The notes under the pieces: generated by a model
Database searches by the model: none
Told to the model about the DNA's origin: nothing
Seen by the model: only the letters and a program-made list of their open reading frames with translations
Program-made: the position numbers and the translations under genes
DNA from: a virus
Virus record (IMG/VR): IMGVR_UViG_3300042924_001449
Coordinates: 1 to 40,238 of that record
Strand: one strand, 5' to 3'
Length of the DNA: 40,238 nt
Part shown: positions 12,606 to 19,558 of the stretch, piece after piece
How the letters are laid out: the number at the start of each line of letters is the position of its first letter
How positions within the stretch are numbered: the first letter of the stretch is position 1

Positions 12606-13117
12606 ACAAGGTGAGAATGCGTAGTGACTTAGCAGAGGAAGGCATGTCCGTCCCTGCTGGTAAGGGCTTCGAAAGCTATGACACTTTGGTAGATGTTATC
12701 TACCTAACGGCTGATGACTTGGAGGATGCAGTGCAGGGCAATGACCCTGCTGACACTGACGATCATCCCTATTGCTATGTGAAGCTTCGTGATGGACGAT
12801 GCTTCTACATGGTGAGTGCTGACCTAGACTTCCCTGTGAAGATGAAGGTGAGTGAGAGGTTTGCACTGGAACAGTGGTTGTCTGACTACCCTGACACCAT
12901 GTCCTATGCTTCTGTTCTTCAGGTGATTGGGCTTGATTCTTTTTGCTCAGGTGATTTTGGCATCATCCTGTGGGAGGTGATCGAAGATTATCCTAGTGAG
13001 AACATCATTGAAATGATTGATGACACTCGCAAAGCTTTCGAGAGCAGTGCCGATGACCTAGTGTATGGCGTTGCCCTGCACAGTGTGATGGAAGGAGCAT
13101 GCGATGACTACGAGTAA
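12602..13117 (+). CDS. Hypothetical acidic protein (171 aa)
   Basis: MNKVRMRSDLAEEGMSVPAG, then a highly acidic protein with DTLVDVIYLTADDLEDAVQG and a C-terminal FESSADDLVYGVALHSV. ATGA overlap with the upstream gene, GGAGAAG before the start. Strong negative charge could make it a DNA mimic or inhibitor; this is speculation. No family recognised. Confidence 0.6.
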   Translation: MNKVRMRSDLAEEGMSVPAGKGFESYDTLVDVIYLTADDLEDAVQGNDPADTDDHPYCYVKLRDGRCFYMVSADLDFPVKMKVSERFALEQWLSDYPDTMSYASVLQVIGLDSFCSGDFGIILWEVIEDYPSENIIEMIDDTRKAFESSADDLVYGVALHSVMEGACDDYE

Positions 13118-13283
13118 GCGATACAAAGTGTGGGCTAAGAACATCACTTACTTCTATGCTTACATAGAAGCTGAGAACGATGAGGAAGCTTGGGACAAAG
13201 CCATGAGCATGGATGGTGGTGAATTCACTAGCATTGAGCATGGTGACTGGGAAATTTACAGCACTGAGGAGGTGAGCAAATGA
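13104..13283 (+). CDS. Small DpnD/PcfM-like protein (59 aa)
   Basis: MTTSKRYKVWAKNITYFYAY then IEAENDEEAWDKAMSMDGGE and DWEIYSTEEVSK. The Y.VWA....Y...IEA.ne.EA...A....GGEF......D.EIY pattern resembles small DpnD/PcfM-like and related phage proteins of unknown role. GGAGCATGCG precedes the ATG. It overlaps the genes on both sides. Confidence 0.6.
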   Translation: MTTSKRYKVWAKNITYFYAYIEAENDEEAWDKAMSMDGGEFTSIEHGDWEIYSTEEVSK

Positions 13284-13732
13284 ATCAAGTTATTAAAACA
13301 ACCGAAGGTTACATGGTAGAGAAAGCCAATGGTGATTATGCTTGTGATGCACAGGGTGATAACACATGGGACAGCTTCAATGAAGCGAGGGATGTTCTCT
13401 TCACCCTGTCAATCACTAAGCAGGAACAGACAGCTCATACCTTTGGTATGCACTATGCCTATGTCAATCCCAGTATGAGTAAGAATTGGGAACGTAAGGA
13501 AATTGCATCAACCTTCTACACTCCGAAGTCTAAGGTTTGGTATGCATTCATCCGAGGCATGGAAAGACATGAAAGATTTCCTGTCATTGCCAAGGGTGCT
13601 AAGGCTGACATTCGAGGTGTGCTGAAGCGACTGACAGAGTCGGCTGACAAGTACATTGATGATGGTAAGTGGATTGATGCACTGTCTAAAGACATTGCTG
13701 ATGCTAAATATATTTTGGATAACAACCTATGA
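13280..13732 (+). CDS. Hypothetical protein (150 aa)
   Basis: MNQVIKTTEGYMVEKANGDY, FGMHYAYVNPSMSKNWERKE, KVWYAFIRGMERHERFPVIA and a lysine/aspartate-rich helix at the end. GAGGTGAG precedes the ATG; ATGA overlaps join it to both neighbours. No domain recognised. Confidence 0.6.
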   Translation: MNQVIKTTEGYMVEKANGDYACDAQGDNTWDSFNEARDVLFTLSITKQEQTAHTFGMHYAYVNPSMSKNWERKEIASTFYTPKSKVWYAFIRGMERHERFPVIAKGAKADIRGVLKRLTESADKYIDDGKWIDALSKDIADAKYILDNNL

Positions 13733-13917
13733 AACTAACAGTAGAAACCTTGGATAACTTTGTTAAATCCACAGTGATTAACATTGGTAAGAACAATGGA
13801 TATGTTGAGTGCTACCTTGACTCCGTCATGGAGAACACAGTGTTGCACTTGTATGTGTATAACAAACAAGGGGATGAGGTGCATAGATACATCGTCCCTG
13901 TGAAGGAGTTGGCATGA
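13729..13917 (+). CDS. Small hypothetical protein (62 aa)
   Basis: MKLTVETLDNFVKSTVINIG, then CYLDSVMENTVLHLYVYNKQ: alternating helix and strands. ATGA overlap at both ends, so part of the coupled early run. No family recognised. Confidence 0.55.
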   Translation: MKLTVETLDNFVKSTVINIGKNNGYVECYLDSVMENTVLHLYVYNKQGDEVHRYIVPVKELA

Positions 13918-14183
13918 GAGATCCTTGGAAAGAGAAATACTTTGGCCCTGTGGAAGAGGTGTTCATACCTAACAAAGTGCTACCACCACCCTACACCCTG
14001 CGTTGGGAGTTCAGCAATGGACATGGATGGCAACACTCTTTCGATGAAAGAGGACAGATGGAAATGTACATGACTAAGTGTGGCCTTCGGTCACATCCAA
14101 ACATAACAAAGCTTAGCTTTACAGTGGGAGCTACTGGTAAGACAGTGGTACTGGCAGGAACTATTGAGGAACTAACGACATGA
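13914..14183 (+). CDS. Small hypothetical protein (89 aa)
   Basis: MRDPWKEKYFGPVEEVFIPN, YTLRWEFSNGHGWQHSFDER and LSFTVGATGKTVVLAGTIEE: a beta-rich small protein. Coupled by ATGA overlaps to both neighbours. The next gene also carries a GHGWG stretch near its start. No family recognised. Confidence 0.6.
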   Translation: MRDPWKEKYFGPVEEVFIPNKVLPPPYTLRWEFSNGHGWQHSFDERGQMEMYMTKCGLRSHPNITKLSFTVGATGKTVVLAGTIEELTT

Positions 14184-14476
14184 CAGAACAGAAAACATTC
14201 ACCATCACTGTATACACTGATGCAGGGCATGGATGGGGCAAGGTGAAGCGTAAGGTGTTAGAGAACTTGGGCATTGCCCCTGATGTAAGCAGCTACAGCT
14301 ACCAATACAAAGACAATGTCTACCTCGAAGAGGACTGTGACTTGTCGTTGTTGTTACAACGCTTACACTCTGACAATGTCGCCATCAAGTGGGTCACTAA
14401 ACACACCGATGGTGACAGCAAGATTCGTTCTTATGAAAGATACTCATATGTACAAGATACAAACAAGACTGCGTGA
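14180..14476 (+). CDS. Small hypothetical protein (98 aa)
   Basis: MTEQKTFTITVYTDAGHGWG, KVKRKVLENLGIAPDVSSYS and YLEEDCDLSLLLQRLHSDNV. The pattern of a Y.D.GHGW.KV.R..L..LGI...SSYSY..G...YLEED.D recalls small conserved phage early proteins that I cannot name. Overlaps the next gene by 29 nt. Confidence 0.65.
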   Translation: MTEQKTFTITVYTDAGHGWGKVKRKVLENLGIAPDVSSYSYQYKDNVYLEEDCDLSLLLQRLHSDNVAIKWVTKHTDGDSKIRSYERYSYVQDTNKTA

Positions 14477-14645
14477 CAAGTGGCATTGCCTAGAATTCTA
14501 TGTGACAGACAGTGGTGATTACAAACCTAAGCGTTATCACACATTGCATGAAGCCACTCTGTCATTGGAACGATTCCTCGATGGGTTGTTCTTTGCCAAC
14601 AAAGAACAGGTAGACTGCAGAAACTTTCGTATAGTTAAGGAATGA
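14448..14645 (+). CDS. Small hypothetical protein (65 aa)
   Basis: MYKIQTRLRDKWHCLEFYVT, then KRYHTLHEATLSLERFLDGL. The start at 14448 follows GAAAG by about 10 nt and gives a compact protein; ATG 14433 is an alternative. The Y.IQ.R....W....F....... .. .EA...L..F layout resembles a small phage family without a name. Its stop overlaps the next gene region by a few bases. Confidence 0.6.
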   Translation: MYKIQTRLRDKWHCLEFYVTDSGDYKPKRYHTLHEATLSLERFLDGLFFANKEQVDCRNFRIVKE

Positions 14646-14646
14646 A

Positions 14647-14814
14647 ATGAATACAAAGATGTTAAAACATGTACGACAATTGTTCAACACACAAGGTGTT
14701 GACAAGCGTATCAATAGACACAACCAACGACAGTGGGTGCGAAGCATTAGGCACTTGGGAGACAAGTGGTTGTTAGCTAAGCATGTACAACGAAAGGACT
14801 CAGCCAATGTATAA
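14647..14814 (+). CDS. Small basic hypothetical protein (55 aa)
   Basis: MNTKMLKHVRQLFNTQGVDK then RINRHNQRQWVRSIRHLGDK and a short tail. Strongly basic and helical, with many R, H and Q residues, which suggests nucleic-acid binding. AAGGAATGAA precedes the ATG. Its end overlaps the proline-rich peptide by 8 nt. Confidence 0.55.
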   Translation: MNTKMLKHVRQLFNTQGVDKRINRHNQRQWVRSIRHLGDKWLLAKHVQRKDSANV

Positions 14815-14914
14815 AGCACCACCGCCACCACCCCCTCCACCACCACCATCATGGCCTTTCCCTGCTCAGCCATTACCTGCCACCATACCACCTGAGCCTA
14901 GACATGAGCGATAA
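14807..14914 (+). CDS. Proline-rich peptide with ten consecutive prolines (35 aa)
   Basis: MYKA followed by ten prolines, then SWPFPAQPLPATIPPEPRHE and R. AAAGGAC stands 9 nt upstream of ATG 14807. Such a run stalls ribosomes unless EF-P acts, so expression may depend on EF-P. It overlaps the gene before (8 nt) and the membrane peptide after (11 nt), and its codons for proline vary, which argues for selection on the peptide. Role unknown. Confidence 0.55.
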   Translation: MYKAPPPPPPPPPPSWPFPAQPLPATIPPEPRHER

Positions 14915-14975
14915 AACTCTGTACACTTGGTTTGTTATATGCTCCATTGTGGCACTGGTGGCTGTATGGATATGA
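14904..14975 (+). CDS. 23-residue single-pass membrane peptide
   Basis: MSDKTLYTWFVICSIVALVA then VWI: a short polar start and one hydrophobic helix. It is nested between the proline-rich peptide (11-nt overlap) and the next gene (ATGA overlap), which makes translation likely. Too small for a family call; might be a membrane-active or holin-like peptide. Confidence 0.5.
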   Translation: MSDKTLYTWFVICSIVALVAVWI

Positions 14976-15130
14976 GCTTCACCTTAGGGTTTGTTCATGG
15001 TCTACGCAGTTTACCCTTGTCTAAAGAATGGATGAACAAAGACTATGTCTTAGGTTATGCCGAAGGACAGAAAACAAAACGATTGTTTCTTGAACAAGAA
15101 AAGGAAAGGCTTTATCCCTATGTTAAGTGA
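14972..15130 (+). CDS. Small hypothetical protein (52 aa)
   Basis: MSFTLGFVHGLRSLPLSKEW, then KDYVLGYAEGQKTKRLFLEQ. GFVHGLR and LGYAEGQ look like two related G...G turns of a small helical protein. Start 14972 overlaps the membrane peptide stop (ATGA). No family recognised. Confidence 0.55.
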   Translation: MSFTLGFVHGLRSLPLSKEWMNKDYVLGYAEGQKTKRLFLEQEKERLYPYVK

Positions 15131-15338
15131 AGTGGACATTCGAGACTTCGACAAACAACCAGTGACACCACTGTATTCAGTGAAGCCTAAGACCTATGTG
15201 CAATGCCCTCGCACTGAAGCTGTCTTCTACTTCGATCACATCGATGGCATGTATAGCTACTGCCTAGATATGTTCGGAGATACTATTCATCTAGCCGCTT
15301 GGACAGATGTGATACCGTTGGTTAAAAAGACCGACTAA
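15120..15338 (+). CDS. Small hypothetical protein (72 aa)
   Basis: MLSEVDIRDFDKQPVTPLYS then AVFYFDHIDGMYSYCLDMFG. AAGGAAAGG lies about 10 nt before ATG 15120, and it overlaps the previous gene by 11 nt. Last gene of this early segment; a terminator follows 5 nt after its stop. No family recognised. Confidence 0.6.
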   Translation: MLSEVDIRDFDKQPVTPLYSVKPKTYVQCPRTEAVFYFDHIDGMYSYCLDMFGDTIHLAAWTDVIPLVKKTD

Positions 15339-15342
15339 TCTG

Positions 15343-15369
15343 TAGGGGTATTGCACTGCCCCTATTTTT
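15343..15369 (+). terminator. Rho-independent terminator
   Basis: TAGGGG (15343-15348), a 10-nt loop, CCCCTA (15359-15364) and TTTTT. It closes the first early operon just before a new promoter. Confidence 0.8.
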
Positions 15370-15398
15370 GTGGTTATAATTAATCGTCAGTTGCTGAC
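15351..15398 (+). promoter_or_regulatory. Promoter with palindrome before the DUF932 gene
   Basis: A perfect -10 TATAAT (15375-15380) has a poor -35 TTGCAC (15351-15356) 18 nt upstream, inside the terminator. The hairpin GTCAG-TTG-CTGAC (15386-15398) begins at the predicted start point, in the same position as the palindrome after the 8865 promoter. The weak -35 suggests that an activator or regulator is involved. Confidence 0.5.
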
Positions 15399-15409
15399 AC
15401 TCATCAACC

Positions 15410-15420
15410 TTCCTAAGGAA
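15410..15420 (+). repeat. SD hairpin cassette 8
   Basis: TTCCTAAGGAA, 6 nt before ATG 15427. Confidence 0.65.
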
Positions 15421-15426
15421 AACATC

Positions 15427-16269
15427 ATGGCTAAACACCTCATCTTCTCTCGCAATGCTAACAACTCTGCTCTCTCTGCTGAGCGTATTCAACAGCTTGC
15501 ACCTGCCGCTTTCAGCACAACCAAGGCTGAGAAACTTACAGATCGTTATGTGTCATTGAACACAAGCGACATCATCCCAGTGATGCAAGACTATGGATAT
15601 GCACCAGTGCAAGCAGCACAGAAGCGTAGCCGTAGCCTCAACCCTGCTCACTCTGCCCACATGTTAGCCTTCGCTAAGACATGGGACATTGACTTTGGCA
15701 CTGGTGACATTCGCCCTGAGATTATTCTTTACAACTCTCACGATGGCTCAGGCTCTGTGAAGTTGTTTGCAGGTTGCTTCCGCTTCATCTGTGCCAATGG
15801 CCTCATTGCAGGTGATGGATTCCAGTCTCGCATCTACCACAGCAAGGCACTGAGTGGCTTTGAAGACATGCTTCGTAACACTGTGGCTACATTGCCCACC
15901 ATGATGGAGCGTCTTGAGAAACTGCGTGGTGTCACACTTGACCCACATCAGTCTGTGTTGATGGCTAAGCGTGGTGTTGAGACACGTTGGGATATGCTTG
16001 AAGAGCAAACCAAGGGTGTGTATGCTACCCCTCAAACCATTGCTGATGTGTTGAAATTTTCCCGTCAAGAAGACAACTACATGGATGCATTCACTGTGTT
16101 CAACCGCATTCAGGAAGGTGTTGTTCGTGGCAATGCATTTGTTAAGAGCTTGTCTGAGAAGCACCCCAATGGTGTGACTCGTAAGGCTCGCCCTGTTAAC
16201 AGTGTGAAAGAAAACATCCGCATCAACTCAGAGTTGTGGAACATTGCCGAAGACATTGCCTTCGCTTAA
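15427..16269 (+). CDS. DUF932-domain phage protein
   Basis: 280 residues. TDRYVSLNTSDIIPVMQDYG, PEIILYNSHDGSGSVKLFAG and CFRFICANGLIAGDGFQSRI are hallmarks of DUF932 (phage/plasmid-like family TIGR03299 and relatives), followed by a helical C-terminal half. The family is found on phages and plasmids and has no proven activity; proposed links to replication or plasmid functions are unconfirmed. The gene has its own terminator, promoter and cassette SD, so it is transcribed separately from the small genes upstream. Start 15427 is fixed by the SD. Confidence 0.85.
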   Translation: MAKHLIFSRNANNSALSAERIQQLAPAAFSTTKAEKLTDRYVSLNTSDIIPVMQDYGYAPVQAAQKRSRSLNPAHSAHMLAFAKTWDIDFGTGDIRPEIILYNSHDGSGSVKLFAGCFRFICANGLIAGDGFQSRIYHSKALSGFEDMLRNTVATLPTMMERLEKLRGVTLDPHQSVLMAKRGVETRWDMLEEQTKGVYATPQTIADVLKFSRQEDNYMDAFTVFNRIQEGVVRGNAFVKSLSEKHPNGVTRKARPVNSVKENIRINSELWNIAEDIAFA

Positions 16270-16382
16270 TTGATAACGGGGGAAAGCGGATGCTGTTGGA
16301 AGACACTCAGCCAAGTGATTAGGTTCATGAGGTGCAGTACCAACAGACGCAGCGAGTACCCCACCTATACAAAGGAACATGT
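16270..16382 (+). other. Short gap with a possible leader peptide
   Basis: After the DUF932 stop, GGGGGAAAG precedes ATG 16290, which opens a 10-codon frame (MLLEDTQPSD) ending in TAG at 16320-16322. The same frame then stays open into the gene at 16383. It may be a short leader peptide or the remnant of a longer start for that gene. Confidence 0.3.
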
Positions 16383-16574
16383 ATGTTATATACAAAGGCA
16401 ATCGTCAAGGGTTACACCACTAAAGAGTGTGACGAATTCATGGTCAAGATAGAACTTAATTGTTTGATGACTGACAAAGATTTAGATGCGTTCTTAGAAC
16501 CATTGAGAGAACAGTTTAATGAGATGGGTGATCCACTCCATTTTAAAATGACATTAGAAGCACAGGATATTTAA
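16383..16574 (+). CDS. Small hypothetical protein (63 aa)
   Basis: MLYTKAIVKGYTTKECDEFM, then KIELNCLMTDKDLDAFLEPL. AAAGGA lies 6-7 nt before ATG 16383; the frame is open upstream back to 16323. TAATG overlap joins it to the ADP-ribosylhydrolase gene, so the two are probably co-translated. No family recognised. Confidence 0.6.
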   Translation: MLYTKAIVKGYTTKECDEFMVKIELNCLMTDKDLDAFLEPLREQFNEMGDPLHFKMTLEAQDI

Positions 16575-17416
16575 TGCATCAAGATAAAGCAATTGGTATG
16601 TTCATGGGTCTGTTCATTGGTGATGCACTGGGTGCTCCATTGGAATTCATCAGGCCACATGAGATGTCTAAGACATTGACAGAGATGGAGGGTGGTGGTG
16701 TACATAACACTGCCGAAGGTGAGTGGACAGATGATGGTGCTATGGCTGTAGCAATTGCCGATGCATACATAAGCAGCAAACGCTTTGATCCTGAGAACAT
16801 TGCCATGAACTTCAAGATGTGGAAGAAGACTGGGCACTTCGGTACTAGAGATTATGTCTTTGACATAGGCCGTACCTGTGGTGAAGCCATTGACCGCATC
16901 ACAGCAACACAACCCTATGCAGGTAGCTGTAGCTATAGCTCCAGTGGTAACGGCTCTATTATGCGAGTAGCTCCCATTGTGCTTGCCAACCACAACAACA
17001 TGCCTAATGCTGTGGCACAGAGTGTTGCTGTGTCCTTGATGACACATGGCAATGCAGACACTGTGCATTACATTGCAGGGTTTGTGGCTGAGCTTATGTC
17101 AGGCAAAGCAGAAGACAGCTTCGACTATCTCAAACACTTTCGTGATGTGTATGCATCAGGTAGCATTATGTATACATACAACATGGCATGGGAATGTGTG
17201 AGAGAAACCTCAAGCTTTGAGAAAGCTTTGATCATGGCAGTGAACAAAGGCTATGACGCTGACACCGTTGGTGCTGTCACTGGTATGTTGGCAGGGCGTA
17301 AGTATGGCTTGAAAGGTATACCCACTAGATGGCTTGACAAGCTAGTGAAGAAGGATGAACTCATTGATATGGCAGAAAAACTTTATGCACTGGGAGGTGA
17401 TGATGGAACAGAATGA
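16574..17416 (+). CDS. ADP-ribosylglycohydrolase (DraG/ARH family)
   Basis: Predicted to remove ADP-ribose from proteins or from nucleic acid. 280 residues with the family's motifs in order: GLFIGDALGAPLEF (12-25), WTDDGAMAVAIADA (51-64; the usual TDDT has G at the fourth position), GNGSIMRVAPI (125-135) and GYDADTVGAVTGMLAG (226-241; metal ligands D228 and D230). These acidic pairs bind the two Mg ions of the active site. Such enzymes occur in some phages, where they may reverse host or phage ADP-ribosylation. Coupled to the genes on both sides. A possible partner transferase-like segment lies in the giant virion protein at 31503-36803. Confidence 0.9.
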   Translation: MHQDKAIGMFMGLFIGDALGAPLEFIRPHEMSKTLTEMEGGGVHNTAEGEWTDDGAMAVAIADAYISSKRFDPENIAMNFKMWKKTGHFGTRDYVFDIGRTCGEAIDRITATQPYAGSCSYSSSGNGSIMRVAPIVLANHNNMPNAVAQSVAVSLMTHGNADTVHYIAGFVAELMSGKAEDSFDYLKHFRDVYASGSIMYTYNMAWECVRETSSFEKALIMAVNKGYDADTVGAVTGMLAGRKYGLKGIPTRWLDKLVKKDELIDMAEKLYALGGDDGTE

Positions 17417-17594
17417 AATGCAACAAGCATTCCCCTATACAGGACTAGGTAGTGATGGCATGACCTTGCGTGACTACTTCGCAGCTAAGGTTATGGAAGC
17501 CATGCATGGCCCTGCGTGGGTCTTAAAGCAAGAAGAGATCCCTGCAAGGGCATACAAGATGGCTGACCTAATGATGGAGGCGAGAAAGCAATGA
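17403..17594 (+). CDS. Small conserved phage protein (63 aa)
   Basis: The GMTLRDYFAAKVMEAMHGPA, then IPARAYKMADLMMEARKQ pattern matches a small protein often found in phage and prophage early regions (MTLRDYFAAKA....), unnamed. GGAGG lies 5 nt before ATG 17403. It overlaps the hydrolase gene by 14 nt and the integrase by 4 nt. Function unknown. Confidence 0.75.
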   Translation: MEQNEMQQAFPYTGLGSDGMTLRDYFAAKVMEAMHGPAWVLKQEEIPARAYKMADLMMEARKQ

Positions 17595-18718
17595 CTCTCC
17601 CTCGCTATGTGGCACTGGCTAAAGCCTCTGAAGGTGTAACCAAGTATCGCTACAACCCACCACAGGATGCTGTTGATGCAGGGGTGGTGGCTAGGCGTGT
17701 ACTTGGCACTGACAAATCTAAAGCCTTCGCCTTAGCTGAAGAGCTGAATGCACAGCTAGACAACTGGCGTAAAGAACTTAGATATCTTAAAGATATTTCA
17801 GAAGATACGAAAGTTGTTGACTTAATCAAAGCGTATAAGAACAACATCACTTATACCAAACTTAGTATAAAGGCACAGCGTGACTACATCTACTATCTAC
17901 AGGGATGGAAGGACAGCAAAGCCAATGGCATACCCCTGTATCAATGCAAGCTAGGCAGCTTAGTCACTCCGCATTGTCAAAAGATATATGAACAACATGC
18001 TGAGCACAGTGTTAGCCTAGCTAACCACACCTTAGCTGTCTACAGGTTGCTCTTTAATTTTGCCATTCGTCATGGCTACATCACACACAATCCATTCAGC
18101 AAGGTGCTGAGAAGATCAGACAAACCTCGTAGGGTGGTGTGGACAAGGGAAGATGTAAGAGCATTCATGAACACAGCATATGCTACATTCAAGTGGCGTA
18201 ATGTAGGACTCATTGTGCAGATGGGCTATGAATATGGACAGCGTATGGGTGATATGCGTAAGCTCAGATGGGATCAGGTTGATCTAGAGAAGGGTGTGTT
18301 GCACTTGGAACAAAGCAAGCGTAGGTCTAGGGTGACTATACCGACAAGCCAAGGCTTGTTAGCAATGCTGAAGCAACAGCATGCTGAGTTTGGGTGGCAG
18401 CAATATATTGCACCATCCAACAATCCCGATAGGAAGGGTGGCCTACTGCCTTACAGCTTGTTTAATCTGTCTAGAGTGGCTAAGCAAATCATGACTGAGG
18501 CAAGTCTGCCTAGTGACTTGGTGTTGCAAGACCTACGAAGGACAGCGATAACTGAGATGGTGGAAGCTGCCATTCCTTTGCCTAATATCATGGCTATATC
18601 TGGACACTCAACACCACAAAGTCTGACACCTTATATTAAGAATACCCTACGCAGTGCGACAATAGCACAGGAAATGAGGGGAACACTTGACTATACGAAA
18701 GACTTAAACTATAACTGA
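17591..18718 (+). CDS. int: Tyrosine recombinase / integrase
   Basis: Site-specific recombinase of 375 residues. The N-terminal half is an arm/core-binding region (SAM-like helices around 75-180). The catalytic half has R218 (YEYGQRMGDMRKLRW), K243 (EQSKRRSRV), QDLRRTA with R316, GH339 (AISGHSTPQ) and nucleophile Y348 (TPYIKNT). The H of the usual HxLR box is replaced by Q313, a change that occurs in some family members but could lower activity. It implies integration or dimer resolution. No repressor or att site was recognised nearby. The start at 17591 overlaps the upstream stop by 4 nt. Confidence 0.9.
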   Translation: MTLPRYVALAKASEGVTKYRYNPPQDAVDAGVVARRVLGTDKSKAFALAEELNAQLDNWRKELRYLKDISEDTKVVDLIKAYKNNITYTKLSIKAQRDYIYYLQGWKDSKANGIPLYQCKLGSLVTPHCQKIYEQHAEHSVSLANHTLAVYRLLFNFAIRHGYITHNPFSKVLRRSDKPRRVVWTREDVRAFMNTAYATFKWRNVGLIVQMGYEYGQRMGDMRKLRWDQVDLEKGVLHLEQSKRRSRVTIPTSQGLLAMLKQQHAEFGWQQYIAPSNNPDRKGGLLPYSLFNLSRVAKQIMTEASLPSDLVLQDLRRTAITEMVEAAIPLPNIMAISGHSTPQSLTPYIKNTLRSATIAQEMRGTLDYTKDLNYN

Positions 18719-18755
18719 GTACACCTACATCGTTAGGAGTACTTAGGAGAAGTTA

Positions 18756-19271
18756 ATGAGAGAGTGTAAGAAGTGTAAACAACTACTAGATAGTTCTTTA
18801 TTTTATAAAGATTCCTCAAGGAAGGACGGACTTAGATGGTGCTGTATTTCATGCACTAAAAAATCTAAGAAGTTATTTCGTGAGAATAATAAAGAACATA
18901 TTAAGCAGCAGAAGAGGCAAAGTTATTTAAAACATAGAGAAAAAACTCTACAAAAAAGAAGAGATAGTCCTGTTAAATATAAACAAAGAAGAGCGCAACT
19001 TCTTTTGACATATAAATTAACAGAAAGTGACTACGATAGGATGAGAGAAGAACAAAAATTTAGGTGTGCTATTTGTGAGACACATGAACAAGATGTTAAG
19101 AGAGGGCCATCAGCTTCTGTTGAAACATCTTTACATATCGATCACTGCCACAGCACAAATAAAGTTAGAGGACTTCTATGTATGAATTGCAATAACTTGT
19201 TAGGTAAAGCTAATGACAACACTAACATCTTACACAAAGCAATTGATTATTTAAAGAGGGAGCTTATATGA
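18756..19271 (+). CDS. Endonuclease VII-like HNH nuclease
   Basis: 171 residues. The N-terminus has a C4-x2-C7 ... C30-x2-C33 knuckle, then a K/R-rich linker with KEHIKQQKRQSYLKHREKTL. The C-terminal part is typical of recombination endonuclease VII: FRCAICETH (C104, C107), LHIDHCHSTNKVRGLLC (H130/H132) and CNNLLGKA. The family cleaves branched DNA or acts as a free-standing homing-type nuclease. The gene is visibly more AT-rich than its neighbours and stands between the integrase and small genes, which suggests recent acquisition. GGAG precedes ATG 18756. Confidence 0.85.
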   Translation: MRECKKCKQLLDSSLFYKDSSRKDGLRWCCISCTKKSKKLFRENNKEHIKQQKRQSYLKHREKTLQKRRDSPVKYKQRRAQLLLTYKLTESDYDRMREEQKFRCAICETHEQDVKRGPSASVETSLHIDHCHSTNKVRGLLCMNCNNLLGKANDNTNILHKAIDYLKRELI

Positions 19272-19558
19272 GATACAGGTGTTCTAAATGTAAGCAGGTG
19301 TATGAGAGGGACAGTGGCAAGGCTTGGATAAAAAGCTATTGCAATGAGACAGATCAGTATGCTAGATTGATAAAGGAGAAAAGAGATATGACATTAAATC
19401 AGATGGAACAAGAGGCAGTTGTTGTTGAACAACTTGAATGGCTTCTTCAGTATGAGCTTAAGCATGATGCTGAAGATCAAGACTGGGAACTTATCAATGC
19501 ATTAACAAGAGTGTTGAAAGAGTTTGAACCGATAAACTTTGTGGAGGAAAAGTCATGA
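19268..19558 (+). CDS. Small zinc-knuckle-like protein (96 aa)
   Basis: MRYRCSKCKQVYERDSGKAW with C5, C8 and C25 (KSYCNETDQY) suggests a small zinc ribbon missing or hiding a fourth ligand. The rest is an acidic helix (EQEAVVVEQLEWLLQYELKH). ATGA overlap with the nuclease gene. Function unknown; nucleic-acid contact possible. Confidence 0.6.
   Translation: MRYRCSKCKQVYERDSGKAWIKSYCNETDQYARLIKEKRDMTLNQMEQEAVVVEQLEWLLQYELKHDAEDQDWELINALTRVLKEFEPINFVEEKS

Noticed and set aside
15748-16164. 138-codon minus-strand open frame inside DUF932
   Set aside because: Antisense shadow; no SD and no independent support.
16270-16452. 60-codon frame from TTG 16270
   Set aside because: Poor start, overlaps the better-supported 16383 gene by 70 nt, no clear conservation known to me.
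18048-18056. Second boxA-like TGCTCTTTA
   Set aside because: It lies inside the integrase coding sequence (codons for L-L-F-N) without A-rich continuation, so it is probably chance.
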